From IMG/VR virus record IMGVR_UViG_3300029954_000077, positions 1-25,768 of that record: DNA of 25,768 bases; one strand, written 5' to 3'. The DNA is from a virus. How positions within the stretch are numbered: the stretch's first letter is position 1; each line of letters opens with the position of its first letter. Below, one piece after another: positions 6,519 to 14,139 of this stretch. A program made the translations under genes and the position numbers. The notes beneath the pieces are model-generated. The model saw only the letters and a list, made by a program, of their open reading frames with translations. It ran no database searches and was not told the origin of the DNA.

Positions 6519-8513
6519 TTAGGCTGGCTGCACGGTGACGCTTACGGTGCTGCCGCCTTGCAAAGAGATAGCGAAGACGCGAACAATTGATAGGTAAGTG
6601 ACCTTGACCAACGTTTGCATCAGGCCGACCGCCACTTGCTGACTTGGGTTATTCGCGGCATTCGTCTGCACTGAGAACGGGATTTGTTGTGGCGAATTGA
6701 CGTTGCCGATATAGCCGAGCGACGGGTTCAGCCATAGATTCATCAAGAAGCCAGAAATGGCGTCATTGACTTCTTGACGCAGATCCGCTGTTTGTGGATT
6801 GCCAACCACCCAGCCGAAGTTAGATGCCAATGTCAGCGCCAAGAAGTTCGTCATCGTGGTGTAGGCTTCCGAATTGGTCGCGGCATACGTCGAGCAATTC
6901 ATGTCGGTCTGGAAGGAAAAATAATTACCGCCAGGGGATGGATTGGCGAGGTAATCAAGGCGACCTTGTACAGCGGCCAACGCTTCGGCCTCGGAGTAAA
7001 GCAGGCTTTGCGCAGAGCGTTGCGTGCCGATGATTCCGCTCACTGGCTTATTCAGCGTGGATTGATTCGGCGCTAGATTGGCGCGCATCGGCGCCCAGAA
7101 AGTCGCCGGGCCAAGCAGGCGTTGTACGTTATTGACCGTGTCTTGCCAATACACCCAGTCACCGACCAGATCCTTGAAGCTGTAATTGTCAACGCCAGCC
7201 GAGGACAGCAACGATGCAACAGTGGCAATAGACTGCCCTGCTGAGCCTTGCCCAGCACCGAAAATGCCATACAGAATCCCAAACTGAGCAATCGTGCTCC
7301 ACTGCGAGGAGGTCGAGTGGTCGATCAGGTTCATCGTCAGCACATTGGCGTTTTGCAGTGCGTACATGCCAGTTGGCGGGTATGAATTGGTGCCAACCAG
7401 AGTTGCATCAGTCACGCCAGCCGCGCCATCGGTGCCGCCTGACAGCGTGTAAGTGGTAAGTGCTGGCGCTGCAGCCGATGTCCCAATGGTAGCGACGACG
7501 AGCTGAGATGGGCCGCGCACGCCCGACTGACCGTTGTTGATCGCGCTGACCAGATTTGTCCAGCAGCCGACGCCCAAAGTAATTGCACCACCAGTACCGC
7601 CACCACCGGACAATGCTGCAGTTGCCGATGTGTAGCCAGAGCCAGAGGTAACGGTTACTGGTGTGCCAAGTCCCCATACCAGATTGATCAATGCGCCAAC
7701 GCCGACGCCCGATGTTTGAATCGGCGCGTTGAGAGTGGTTGGTGCCGCACCGCCGCCGATAGATCCAGCATTGGTCACAGTCAAAGAAGTGATGATTCCG
7801 GAGGCTGCAGTTACGGTCAGAACGACGCCATTGGCGAGCGTAACTGTATCTCCCGTCACGAAACCAGTGCCGCCCGATGCGCCGCTACCTGTGATATTGG
7901 CTGACAGCACGGCAAGCGTTGCATGCACAACCGCCTGAGTGCCGCCGCTTGCCTGTGGCGCAGATGTGGCCACCGCTGGAACGCTGGTAAAGCCTGTTCC
8001 GGGAGTAACCGCACCGGGAATAACGCCAACGCCGAGATTGTCGTAAATCTCAGAAAAGAAGCCAGGCAGTGCAACGGTGCACTTGTACGTTGCAGGTTTT
8101 GTGCCGTTGCCCATGGTGGATGTCAGCGTATTGCCTTGGGCTCCAGTATAGAAGCCGGTCAAGGTTGTACCAGTTGTTGCAGCTCCATCCTTCAACGCAA
8201 CCGTTGCGGCCGTATCGGTGCCATCTGTCACGCGCACGGATGTGTTGTTGGTCTGGCCCATGCCGAGAGCAATCGCCATAGCGGTTGCCAAGTCATACTT
8301 GCGCACTGAGACAGGGCCAAGCGTCAAACTGGCCGCTTGTGGCGATCCAATGACGACGGGGCTATTGACAGGCCCCCACGATGCGACGCCAACTTGTCCG
8401 AGGCCATTGGTGGCGATGCCCTGGACGACTGCAGGAGGGGCGACCACTTGCGTATAAACGCCCGGCGGCAAGGTACCGGCGAGATTAAGCTGGCCAGCTT
8501 GATAGATCGGCAT
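6519..8513 (-). CDS. Tail sheath protein with glycine-rich repeat insertion
   Basis: A 664-residue sheath protein. The N-terminus has the family start LPPGVYTQVVAPP (about 15-27) and the GQVGVASWGPVNSPVVIGSP stretch. The C-terminal region (about 480-664, with NDAISGFLMNLWLNPSLGYI and a beta-rich ending) matches the conserved sheath core that interlinks subunits. Between about residues 165 and 315 is a low-complexity, G/S/T/A-rich insertion with repeated GTGFTSVPAV, GGTGFVTGDTVTL and GSGYTSATAAL units, likely a surface-exposed beta domain. In the virion it wraps the tube and contracts on infection. It is preceded by a terminator and by the Rha cassette, and followed by a terminator and the tube gene. 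Confidence 0.88.
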   Translation of the reverse strand: MPIYQAGQLNLAGTLPPGVYTQVVAPPAVVQGIATNGLGQVGVASWGPVNSPVVIGSPQAASLTLGPVSVRKYDLATAMAIALGMGQTNNTSVRVTDGTDTAATVALKDGAATTGTTLTGFYTGAQGNTLTSTMGNGTKPATYKCTVALPGFFSEIYDNLGVGVIPGAVTPGTGFTSVPAVATSAPQASGGTQAVVHATLAVLSANITGSGASGGTGFVTGDTVTLANGVVLTVTAASGIITSLTVTNAGSIGGGAAPTTLNAPIQTSGVGVGALINLVWGLGTPVTVTSGSGYTSATAALSGGGGTGGAITLGVGCWTNLVSAINNGQSGVRGPSQLVVATIGTSAAAPALTTYTLSGGTDGAAGVTDATLVGTNSYPPTGMYALQNANVLTMNLIDHSTSSQWSTIAQFGILYGIFGAGQGSAGQSIATVASLLSSAGVDNYSFKDLVGDWVYWQDTVNNVQRLLGPATFWAPMRANLAPNQSTLNKPVSGIIGTQRSAQSLLYSEAEALAAVQGRLDYLANPSPGGNYFSFQTDMNCSTYAATNSEAYTTMTNFLALTLASNFGWVVGNPQTADLRQEVNDAISGFLMNLWLNPSLGYIGNVNSPQQIPFSVQTNAANNPSQQVAVGLMQTLVKVTYLSIVRVFAISLQGGSTVSVTVQPA

Positions 8514-8529
8514 TGAGGTGCTCCAAATT

Positions 8530-8551
8530 AAAAAGCCGCCTCAATGGCGGC
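8530..8551 (-). terminator. Intrinsic terminator upstream of sheath gene
   Basis: GCCGCC (8535-8540), loop of five, GGCGGC (8546-8551), with TTTTTA following on the minus strand. It lies 17 bases before the sheath start and is nearly identical to the terminator at 9221-9243 on the other side of the Rha gene. Confidence 0.75.
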
Positions 8552-8580
8552 CTGGATTAGGCGACTGAAATTTTGGTAAT

Positions 8581-8603
8581 AAAAAACCGGCGCGTGGCCG
8601 GTT
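8581..8603 (-). terminator. Intrinsic terminator at the end of the first rha gene
   Basis: AACCGGC (8585-8591), loop of five, GCCGGTT (8597-8603), followed by a T6 tract on the minus strand. The stem overlaps the TAA stop of the rha gene, so it belongs to that cassette. Confidence 0.8.
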
Positions 8604-9126
8604 AGTTGATGAGTAGTGAAGGTTGCATCTGATCAAGGAGCAGATTCATCTCGCCGAGTATTTCCGGCTTAACGTCTTGCCATTTACGCATCTCGCGCGC
8701 GGCACCACTGACTTTCCCCTTGCGATCCTTGTATTCAAGCTCCTTGCGCAAGTATTGGAATTGGATTCCGTCGCGCTGATTCTTGATGTACGCGGCCATG
8801 GCATTGAACGCTTTGATGTAGGCTACCTTGAACGCCAGAGCCTTCTTACCTGTAAATCCCATAGCTAGAAGTGCAAAGCCGTCGCGCGTGATGCAATATG
8901 CTGGATCAAGACGCACTGCGCCGTTACCAATGTCGATCTCAGTTTGCATCAATGCGAAATAGTCGCCATGCTCTATATCGAGGTCAACCACCAATTCACG
9001 GATACGCCTCATCACCACGTAATGGGTCTTTCCAAAAACAGCGGCAACCTTGCGCGAGTCGGTTGATAGCTGCTCACCATCTGCAGCGATGAAATCGAGG
9101 AAATTTAAAACTGGAACTTGATGCAT
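8602..9126 (-). CDS. Rha family phage regulatory protein (copy in tail region)
   Basis: A 174-residue Rha-type protein. Two family blocks are visible: TDSRKVAAVFGKTHYVVMRR (about 22-41), matching the SREVAxxFGKxHxxVxRxI pattern of the N-terminal DNA-binding part, and DGFALLAMGFTGKKALAFKV (about 83-102) followed by AYIKAFNAM. The C-terminus is helical and charged and ends QPSLLIN. Rha proteins are known as phage regulators linked to the lysis-lysogeny decision and to host factor dependence; the molecular target is not known. ATG is seven bases from AGGGAG. It is flanked by terminators and preceded by a structured leader shared with the second rha gene, so it looks like an independent cassette inserted between head and tail genes. 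Confidence 0.85.
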   Translation of the reverse strand: MHQVPVLNFLDFIAADGEQLSTDSRKVAAVFGKTHYVVMRRIRELVVDLDIEHGDYFALMQTEIDIGNGAVRLDPAYCITRDGFALLAMGFTGKKALAFKVAYIKAFNAMAAYIKNQRDGIQFQYLRKELEYKDRKGKVSGAAREMRKWQDVKPEILGEMNLLLDQMQPSLLIN

Positions 9127-9147
9127 GCGGATACTCCCTGCAAATAC

Positions 9148-9215
9148 CCTGGAATGAATGGCTGCAGAAGCGTGCCCAGGACGCTCGCTTATCGGATGCC
9201 TCCTATCCGCAGCAC
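9148..9215 (-). promoter_or_regulatory. Conserved structured leader of rha (copy 1)
   Basis: This minus-strand leader shares the order GTGC(T/C)GCGGATAGG, GCGTCCTGGGC and CATTCATTCCAGG with the leader at 19093-19162. Hairpin one is CGGAT/ATCCG with a 7-base loop (9193-9209); hairpin two is AGCGT/ACGCT with loop CCTGGGC (9169-9185). Loop two can pair with the CCAGG at the end of the element, and TGCGGATA of hairpin one is an exact complement of TATCCGCA covering the rha start codon. This suggests RNA-based control of translation. Confidence 0.55.
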
Positions 9216-9220
9216 AAAAG

Positions 9221-9243
9221 AAAAAGCCGCCTCAAGGGCGGCT
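9221..9243 (-). terminator. Intrinsic terminator upstream of rha copy 1
   Basis: AGCCGCC (9225-9231), loop of five, GGCGGCT (9237-9243), then TTTTTCTTTT on the minus strand. It ends transcription coming from the head genes just before the rha leader. Confidence 0.8.
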
Positions 9244-9265
9244 CTGTAATTGGGAAATGGTTGCG

Positions 9266-9454
9266 TTACTGCGGCGCTACTTTGTGGCAGTGATGAACAT
9301 TTTCGCCAGCCAGCACGGCCGCTATTGCATCTGCGCTGTCAATCAGATCGCCGCGTCTGTAGTCACCGAACGGGTGAATTACGGTCAGGGCAAATTCGGG
9401 CTTTGCCACGATAGCTACAACCGGTTGAGTATTCTTTGTGTCATCAGGTTCCAT
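9266..9454 (-). CDS. Small hypothetical phage protein
   Basis: A 62-residue product of unknown function. ATG is six bases from AGGA and the gene starts eight bases after the preceding structural gene stop, ending 22 bases before a terminator, so it looks like the last gene of that head/neck block. The sequence has a beta-like first half (QPVVAIVAKPEFALTVIHPF) and a helical second half (DLIDSADAIAAVLAGENVHH) with a C-terminal HHCH cluster that could bind metal, although one cluster alone is weak evidence. Codon use looks like that of its neighbours. Confidence 0.6.
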   Translation of the reverse strand: MEPDDTKNTQPVVAIVAKPEFALTVIHPFGDYRRGDLIDSADAIAAVLAGENVHHCHKVAPQ

Positions 9455-9462
9455 TTGGATTC

Positions 9463-10305
9463 CTAGTAGGTTTTGGTTACAAGCGGCGTGCCGTTTTGCG
9501 TTTCGTATTTGACCTGCACTGCGACGACGGTCGCGATTTGTTCGGTCACAGTGGTTGCGTATTCGACCTCGTAAATCAGATCGCGCCGGTATGTCTTTGC
9601 TTTTTCAAGCGCATCAGAGAAGAAGCCGCCAGCGGTCTTTATGCGAGCACCGAAGCCGTCTGGCATCGTTAAAAACGTGACTTGCGACAGTGCTGTTTTG
9701 ATTGCGGCAGCAACTAGATTGCGCGTGGTCGGATCCGGTGCCCAGACCGTAATCTGAATACGCTGCGCTTGCCGCTCCCACTCCGTCGTGACTTGCCCGG
9801 TCGTACCCACACGGGCGACGATTGGTGTCGTACCGCTCGGCATAGTAATGACTGGACCAGTCGATGTTGTGCCTGGATAAGATGCCGCGAGCAACGTGGC
9901 CAGTGCCGTAGCGATTGTGGTCAGCGAGTCCGTCGACTGGACCGGATAGATAAAAGCGACTCCGCCGACCAGCAGCGCCAAGTTATGAGGCGTAAATGGC
10001 GAAGGCATCGCACCGCCTATCGTCACAACGTTATTGACCACCGTCAGCGTCAGCGTAGGTGTAACGACCGACATCACATTCTGCTTAGGTCGGTAGCGCG
10101 TCCGGTTCATTTCAGTGCCGGACGGGAAAATGCTGACGTTGACGGTGCCGACTTGTAAATCTTGATCCAGCGATGAGGCTGTCGGCCAGCCTGGATACAC
10201 GCGCACGTTGCAGCCTGCTACTGACGCCTGACCAGTCCCGTTCGGGTAGACGTAACCGCTAGTCTGCGCTGTCAATACATCGAGCACATCAGAAATATCA
10301 GCCAT
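9463..10305 (-). CDS. Putative neck/tail completion structural protein
   Basis: A 280-residue protein of the head-tail joining block with no family I can name. The N-terminal part (ADISDVLDVLTAQTSGYVYP then GTGQASVAGCNVRVYPGWP) looks like phage proteins that begin with a short helix and a beta domain. A middle segment (about 85-165) resembles an inserted beta-rich domain. The C-terminal block (ERQAQRIQITVWAPDPTTRN, VAAAIKTALSQVTFLTMPDG, then DLIYEVEYATTVTEQ) resembles tail terminator-like proteins, which have a helix facing a sheet. The start ATG overlaps the stop of the upstream gene by one base. It is probably the tail terminator or a connector; this is inference from order. Confidence 0.55.
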   Translation of the reverse strand: MADISDVLDVLTAQTSGYVYPNGTGQASVAGCNVRVYPGWPTASSLDQDLQVGTVNVSIFPSGTEMNRTRYRPKQNVMSVVTPTLTLTVVNNVVTIGGAMPSPFTPHNLALLVGGVAFIYPVQSTDSLTTIATALATLLAASYPGTTSTGPVITMPSGTTPIVARVGTTGQVTTEWERQAQRIQITVWAPDPTTRNLVAAAIKTALSQVTFLTMPDGFGARIKTAGGFFSDALEKAKTYRRDLIYEVEYATTVTEQIATVVAVQVKYETQNGTPLVTKTY

Positions 10306-10952
10306 TACGTCACCGCCTGCATCGCTGTTAAGCGCCAGCCAAGGTCTGTGAGCTCGGCGCTAGATATCGTGTAACGCCGGTTGAGATCGTCCGTGATAAT
10401 GTCCGACGAGCGGAGCGTAATGCCCGCGACGCCCGGCACCAAAACGGACCACCATGGAGAGCGGGCATCGCCGGGAAGGATTGCATCGCCCTTCTCGCCC
10501 TTTGTACCCTGCTGCACTGACGCAGGCCAGCCAGACATTAAGACTTGCTCGGATGCATCATCGTCAGCGCCGTTATAGCCAAGCGCCCCCACTCCGTCCG
10601 CAGACGCCGGCCGTAGAAAATTGATTGTGCGGTTGCAGCTAACCATGAAAATTGGCAGCAGCGGCTGGAGCGCAGCAACAAACAACGTGCCTTCTAGCCC
10701 GATGATGTAGTCGCCAACTGCGAGCTGCGCGCCGTCGGCTACTGCATACCATGTCGGCTTGCCGTAGACGTTTGGCCTTGAATACTTCGGGTCGTCGGCG
10801 TTCAGGCTGACCATCATGCTCGGCATTTGAGTTGCGGCGCTGACGGGGTCGGACGTGCCGGACGGTCTGTAATGCAAGTAGGTCGTCCCGATGATTAGGG
10901 CTGCTTTTGCGTACCCGGCGTAGACCTTGGCATTGATAGTTGCGCCATTCAT
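10305..10952 (-). CDS. Hypothetical virion/head-completion protein
   Basis: A 215-residue protein in the connector block, coupled to the Ntn-hydrolase gene by ATGA overlap and to the next gene by a one-base overlap. The N-terminus (INAKVYAGYAKAALIIGTTY then LHYRPSG) and the segment YAVADGAQLAVGDYIIGLEG followed by TLFVAALQPLLPIFMVSCNR resemble proteins found between capsid and tail genes in proteobacterial phages. A collagen-like triplet (QGTKGEKGD) sits at about residue 147. The position suggests a head-closure or neck role. I do not recognise a named family. Confidence 0.5.
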   Translation of the reverse strand: MNGATINAKVYAGYAKAALIIGTTYLHYRPSGTSDPVSAATQMPSMMVSLNADDPKYSRPNVYGKPTWYAVADGAQLAVGDYIIGLEGTLFVAALQPLLPIFMVSCNRTINFLRPASADGVGALGYNGADDDASEQVLMSGWPASVQQGTKGEKGDAILPGDARSPWWSVLVPGVAGITLRSSDIITDDLNRRYTISSAELTDLGWRLTAMQAVT

Positions 10953-11371
10953 CGGAGATCCAAAGTATCAATGCCGTTGCCGCAATCAACATCTAGCATG
11001 ATTGCTATTTCGACTGCGTCGCGAGCGCTCTTCCCGGCTTTCATAGCGCCCAATGCAAACTTCCCGCCGCTACCAATTGCCGTTGCACCGCAACCGAGTT
11101 TGGCCCAGTTGAGGTCGCTATCGGCCCAGTAGACGATGCCCCCTTCATCGATTGCAATAATCGAGAGATCGGTCAATTTTGGCCGATCGCGATCACCAAT
11201 AATCCAGCGATGGAATTCATTTGCATCACAGGTGCTACCTGCTGCACCATAGATGACAGCGCTTTCCCCATTCGAGACTAAGAAAATTTTCGTCGCCTCG
11301 AATGGCGTTCCATTAAAAGTAACCCGCCTGTCTGCCGCCAGCGTCTTGCCATCCCATGCGATAACAGTCAT
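10949..11371 (-). CDS. HslV/proteasome-like Ntn-hydrolase
   Basis: A 140-residue protein that reads as a small proteasome beta-type fold. It begins MTVIAWDGKTLAADRR, so removal of Met would expose Thr2 as N-terminal nucleophile; Asp14 in AADRR and Lys28 in EATKIF match the Asp17 and Lys33 positions of HslV/proteasome subunits. Near the C-terminus is AIGSGGKFALGAMKAGKSAR, close to the GSGG motif and following helix of HslV. The size is shorter than HslV (about 175) but usual for phage versions. It lies among connector genes and may act in capsid maturation or as a host-directed protease. Chemistry is inferred; the catalytic residues are visible. Confidence 0.8.
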   Translation of the reverse strand: MTVIAWDGKTLAADRRVTFNGTPFEATKIFLVSNGESAVIYGAAGSTCDANEFHRWIIGDRDRPKLTDLSIIAIDEGGIVYWADSDLNWAKLGCGATAIGSGGKFALGAMKAGKSARDAVEIAIMLDVDCGNGIDTLDLR

Positions 11372-11773
11372 TTACACCACCAGTGTGCTGCGGTTTTGAC
11401 CTGGAAAATTAGGGCCGGGGGGAATGCCAAGGAAGTTGCACAAGCGCATGCGCCATGAGTCGAAAAGGCGATCCCGGTCGCGCTGCTCATTCTTGTTGTG
11501 CTTCCAGACTGCCGCCTCGTCCGTGTCCAGATTGGCCGACGTACCGACAATCGCCGTTTCCAGCGCGTACAGGCTCGTCAGGTAGGTATTGACGACGACA
11601 TTGCCTTCGTTCACATCCATGTTGTTGAGTCGGTATTCCAGAGCCTGATACTGGCGCAGGGTCCAGGCAGCAGGAAAATACACGACCGCCCCATTGCCGA
11701 ATATTGGGTAGCCGCAGAAGCGCCGGATATCGACGAATTGCGCATCGGTGAACGTATACGGGGTAAAGCTCAT
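11372..11773 (-). CDS. Head-tail connector-type protein
   Basis: A 133-residue protein, probably mostly helical, between the capsid-associated small gene and the Ntn-hydrolase. It contains FTDAQFVDIRRFCGYPIFGN, LRQYQALEYRLNNMDVNEGN and a helical C-terminal block (WKHNKNEQRDRDRLFDSWRM). Small helical proteins at this place in other phages are head-completion (adaptor) proteins that bind the portal. The gene starts with an ATGA overlap and the next gene's ATG follows its stop directly. Function is inferred from position and secondary-structure look; no search was done. Confidence 0.55.
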   Translation of the reverse strand: MSFTPYTFTDAQFVDIRRFCGYPIFGNGAVVYFPAAWTLRQYQALEYRLNNMDVNEGNVVVNTYLTSLYALETAIVGTSANLDTDEAAVWKHNKNEQRDRDRLFDSWRMRLCNFLGIPPGPNFPGQNRSTLVV

Positions 11774-12027
11774 GACTCGGCGGCGAAGATTGCGCCGCGC
11801 TGGGCCAATTCACCGATGACTACCTTGTCGGCAACTGGATCAAACTCGGTGCCGGCCGGGTAAAACGTATGCGGATTGCCGCCAATGCGGCCGCCGAAAT
11901 TCTTGGCAAGCGCGAATTTCGGCGCTGCGTCAATGACGGCTTCGGGCGCTTCCGATTTTTCTGCAGCGGGCTTGCGGCCGCGCTGTGGCGCTGCGTCAAT
12001 GACGGCTTCAATGTTTTCTTCTAACAT
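11770..12027 (-). CDS. Small hypothetical protein with internal repeat, downstream of capsid gene
   Basis: An 85-residue protein right after the major capsid gene. The N-terminal half carries two copies of EAVIDAAP separated by a linker rich in R, K, E and P, encoded by an exact 23-base direct repeat. The C-terminal half (FGGRIGGNPHTFYPAGTEFD followed by PVADKVVIGELAQRGAIFAA) is a compact segment often seen in small phage proteins next to capsid genes. It may be a head decoration or completion factor, but this is only inferred from position. It overlaps the next gene by ATGA. Confidence 0.55.
   Translation of the reverse strand: MLEENIEAVIDAAPQRGRKPAAEKSEAPEAVIDAAPKFALAKNFGGRIGGNPHTFYPAGTEFDPVADKVVIGELAQRGAIFAAES
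11921..12009. repeat. Exact 23-base direct repeat, period 66
   Basis: The same 23 bases occur at 11921-11943 and 11987-12009, in frame within the small gene after the capsid gene, giving two copies of EAVIDAAP. It looks like a recent segment duplication inside the gene. Confidence 0.85.
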
Positions 12028-12080
12028 GGGCTCTCCAGATGGCAGGAGAGAGTCGCCCCTCCCCTGCTTTTACTCGACGA

Positions 12081-13439
12081 TTACAGCGTTTCCAGCAGGA
12101 TGCCGCGCTTGTACGCGGAGCTGTTGGCAGTTGGGATCGTTGCCGCTGAGGTGGTGATGTCGGTAGGGACCACAAAGCCGCCGATGTAGCTCCAGGTTTG
12201 GGTCACGACCTGCTTCAGCGCGTCCAGCGGTTCGCGGGTTACGTGGGCGATACCGTCAACGATGGCGATCAACTCGTCAGCGTCAACACCGGCCAAAGCC
12301 TCGTTGTATGCCTCGTTGGTGAACTCGCCCTCAACCAGCGCCCCTTGCCCGACCAGGATGCCACGGCGAATGGTGGTCGCGCCCAAAACCTGATACGGAT
12401 TTAGGTTCGTCTCGATCAGGCGAACGCCCAACATGTCAGCAATGACGCCCTGGCGGTATTCTTCCGTAGTGTTTTGCCCGCGGAAGAATTGCTGGAACGC
12501 CGGATCGCTATACAGACCAGTCGCCTGCAAAGGATCGAGATACAGGTGGTACATCCCCGACGCATTGACTGGCTGCACACCGTTGGCGCTCATAGTGGCC
12601 TTGGCTTGCAAAACCAGACCCATGGTCAACTTGCCGTAGTTGTTGTCGATGCTAGCGTTGATTGCGGCGGTGGTAGCCGACATCGCATTCGATGTGGCGT
12701 TGAATGGGCGCAGAACCACGGGAGCAACGGCGGAGACCACTGCATTCAAGGCGGTGGCATCAGCAACCGTCACAGTGGAGCTGAATGTGAGCGTGCCGGA
12801 CACACCGCCCGGAGCAGTCGACACGTTGGCGCCGTCAGCGGCAGCAGCGGTCAACGAATAGACATCCGCCCCCACAACCACGTTGATTGGATAGGAGCCG
12901 GACACAGGGACGACCTGTCCTGCGCTGTTTACCGTGTTTTGAAAGCCCCGGATGTCATCGACCGAGATGGTCGCGTTCGCAGAGCCCAGTGTCACGCGCA
13001 CGCGAGTATTGCCTCCCATGTATGCATTGAAAAGTGCAGCCTGGGCCAGCGTGTCTACTGATCGGAATGCCTGCTCGCCCAGGGCAAATGCATTGCGCAG
13101 GAACAAATCAGCAATCGCAACCTTTTGGGTCACGATATTGAGCTGCATGTTTGCGGCGTATTGCGCCACACTCAAGATGTACTGCTCTACAGCGTATTGT
13201 TGCGGCGTCAGCCCGGATGTGATGTCGCTGTTGGCCGCGGCGCCCATTGCGGTTGTCACGGCTGGCAGCAGGCCGGTTCTGGTCTTCGTGATGGTTTCGC
13301 CGATGTTCGCGGTGAAGGGTTCGCGGTCAGCAATGGCGCGAAAGCCAAGTTTTCCGCGCAATGGCTTCTCGAAGCTATGCTCCAGGAAGCCGGTTTGAAT
13401 GACCGATTGAATTGCGGTCGGGAGATTATTAAGCGGCAT
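12081..13439 (-). CDS. Major capsid protein (HK97-fold candidate)
   Basis: A 452-residue protein after the scaffold gene, in the expected place for the coat. Features are the N-terminal arm (FLEHSFEKPLRGKLGFRAIA), the helical backbone stretch (QQYAVEQYILSVAQYAANMQ then LNIVTQKVAIADLFLRNAFA), the DPLQ turn (HLYLDPLQATGLYSDPAFQQ) and a C-terminal segment with EPLDALKQVVTQTWSYIGGF. A Ser/Thr/Ala/Val-rich insertion around residues 165-250 looks like an extra surface domain. The ATG follows GAGGA and a gap of about 100 bases after the scaffold stop that shows no obvious gene. The HK97 fold is inferred from context and length. Confidence 0.82.
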   Translation of the reverse strand: MPLNNLPTAIQSVIQTGFLEHSFEKPLRGKLGFRAIADREPFTANIGETITKTRTGLLPAVTTAMGAAANSDITSGLTPQQYAVEQYILSVAQYAANMQLNIVTQKVAIADLFLRNAFALGEQAFRSVDTLAQAALFNAYMGGNTRVRVTLGSANATISVDDIRGFQNTVNSAGQVVPVSGSYPINVVVGADVYSLTAAAADGANVSTAPGGVSGTLTFSSTVTVADATALNAVVSAVAPVVLRPFNATSNAMSATTAAINASIDNNYGKLTMGLVLQAKATMSANGVQPVNASGMYHLYLDPLQATGLYSDPAFQQFFRGQNTTEEYRQGVIADMLGVRLIETNLNPYQVLGATTIRRGILVGQGALVEGEFTNEAYNEALAGVDADELIAIVDGIAHVTREPLDALKQVVTQTWSYIGGFVVPTDITTSAATIPTANSSAYKRGILLETL

Positions 13440-13538
13440 ATCGGGTCCTCAAGTGGGAAAAATAGGGTGGAATCGCTCTCGCAATGCCCCTGGTCGCCCG
13501 GACCCGATAGGTGCTTGATGATTTTTACTGCTTGCGGC

Positions 13539-14102
13539 TTAGCGGCCGCCTGGTACCTTGACGCCTAGCCGTTTCGCTTCGGCGTGTAGCTCATCTGGAG
13601 TCGCAGTCTTGGCGTTGAATGGCTTCGGATCTTCTTTCTTTGGGGGCTTCGTTTCTGTCTGGGTTGTGCTTTGCGGTGTCCCGAACAGATACGGCTTCGA
13701 TTCTTTGAGTGCCGCCATCAGTGCGTCTGCACCAACGACCTCACCCTTGTCATCGAGCTTCACGGCAGACAAGTCGGCCAGCTTCAAGCCGTCCAGATCG
13801 ACCATGCCAGCCTTGACGGCTTCCGCCTTCAGTTCGGCGCGAATGATCCGTTCGTTGGCTTTTGCGTCAGCAGTGGCAACCCTGGCGCTTGCTGCGGCTT
13901 CGGCCTCCAGGGCCTTCGCTGCTGCTGCGTCTGCGGCGTCCTTCGATTCTTTCGCGGTGGTGCGATACTTCGCGCTTTCGGCGCGAAGTTCCTGCACGTA
14001 CTCAAGCGAGAAACTGGTTTTTTCTGGCGCCGCTACTGAGGCTACAACTGGAGCCGCAACAGGTGCGACGACTGGCGGAACGACTACGGTCTCTTCAGGC
14101 AT
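13539..14102 (-). CDS. Capsid scaffolding protein
   Basis: A 187-residue protein starting at the ATG at 14102, four bases after GGAGGG; an upstream ATG at 14114 is less well placed. The N-terminal 30 residues are V/A/P-rich. Residues about 35-110 form a long, Ala-rich charged coiled coil (ESAKYRTTAKESKDAADAAA), and the C-terminus is basic with KPPKKEDPKPFN. This is the usual build of phage scaffold or GP20-type minor structural proteins that line the inside of the procapsid. It is directly upstream of the major capsid gene. A terminator lies just upstream of its ribosome site. Confidence 0.75.
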   Translation of the reverse strand: MPEETVVVPPVVAPVAAPVVASVAAPEKTSFSLEYVQELRAESAKYRTTAKESKDAADAAAAKALEAEAAASARVATADAKANERIIRAELKAEAVKAGMVDLDGLKLADLSAVKLDDKGEVVGADALMAALKESKPYLFGTPQSTTQTETKPPKKEDPKPFNAKTATPDELHAEAKRLGVKVPGGR

Positions 14103-14117
14103 CAAGCCCTCCAATGC

Positions 14118-14139
14118 AAAAAGCCCGCATCTAGCGGGC
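14118..14139 (-). terminator. Intrinsic terminator upstream of scaffold gene
   Basis: GCCCGC (14123-14128), loop of five, GCGGGC (14134-14139) with T5 following on the minus strand. It separates the preceding structural gene from the scaffold-capsid genes inside the late operon. Confidence 0.75.

Noticed and set aside
12474-13061. Long plus-strand open frames opposite the major capsid gene (also 12952-13398 and 13125-13568)
   Set aside because: They mirror codon bias of the capsid gene, have no ribosome sites and odd compositions.
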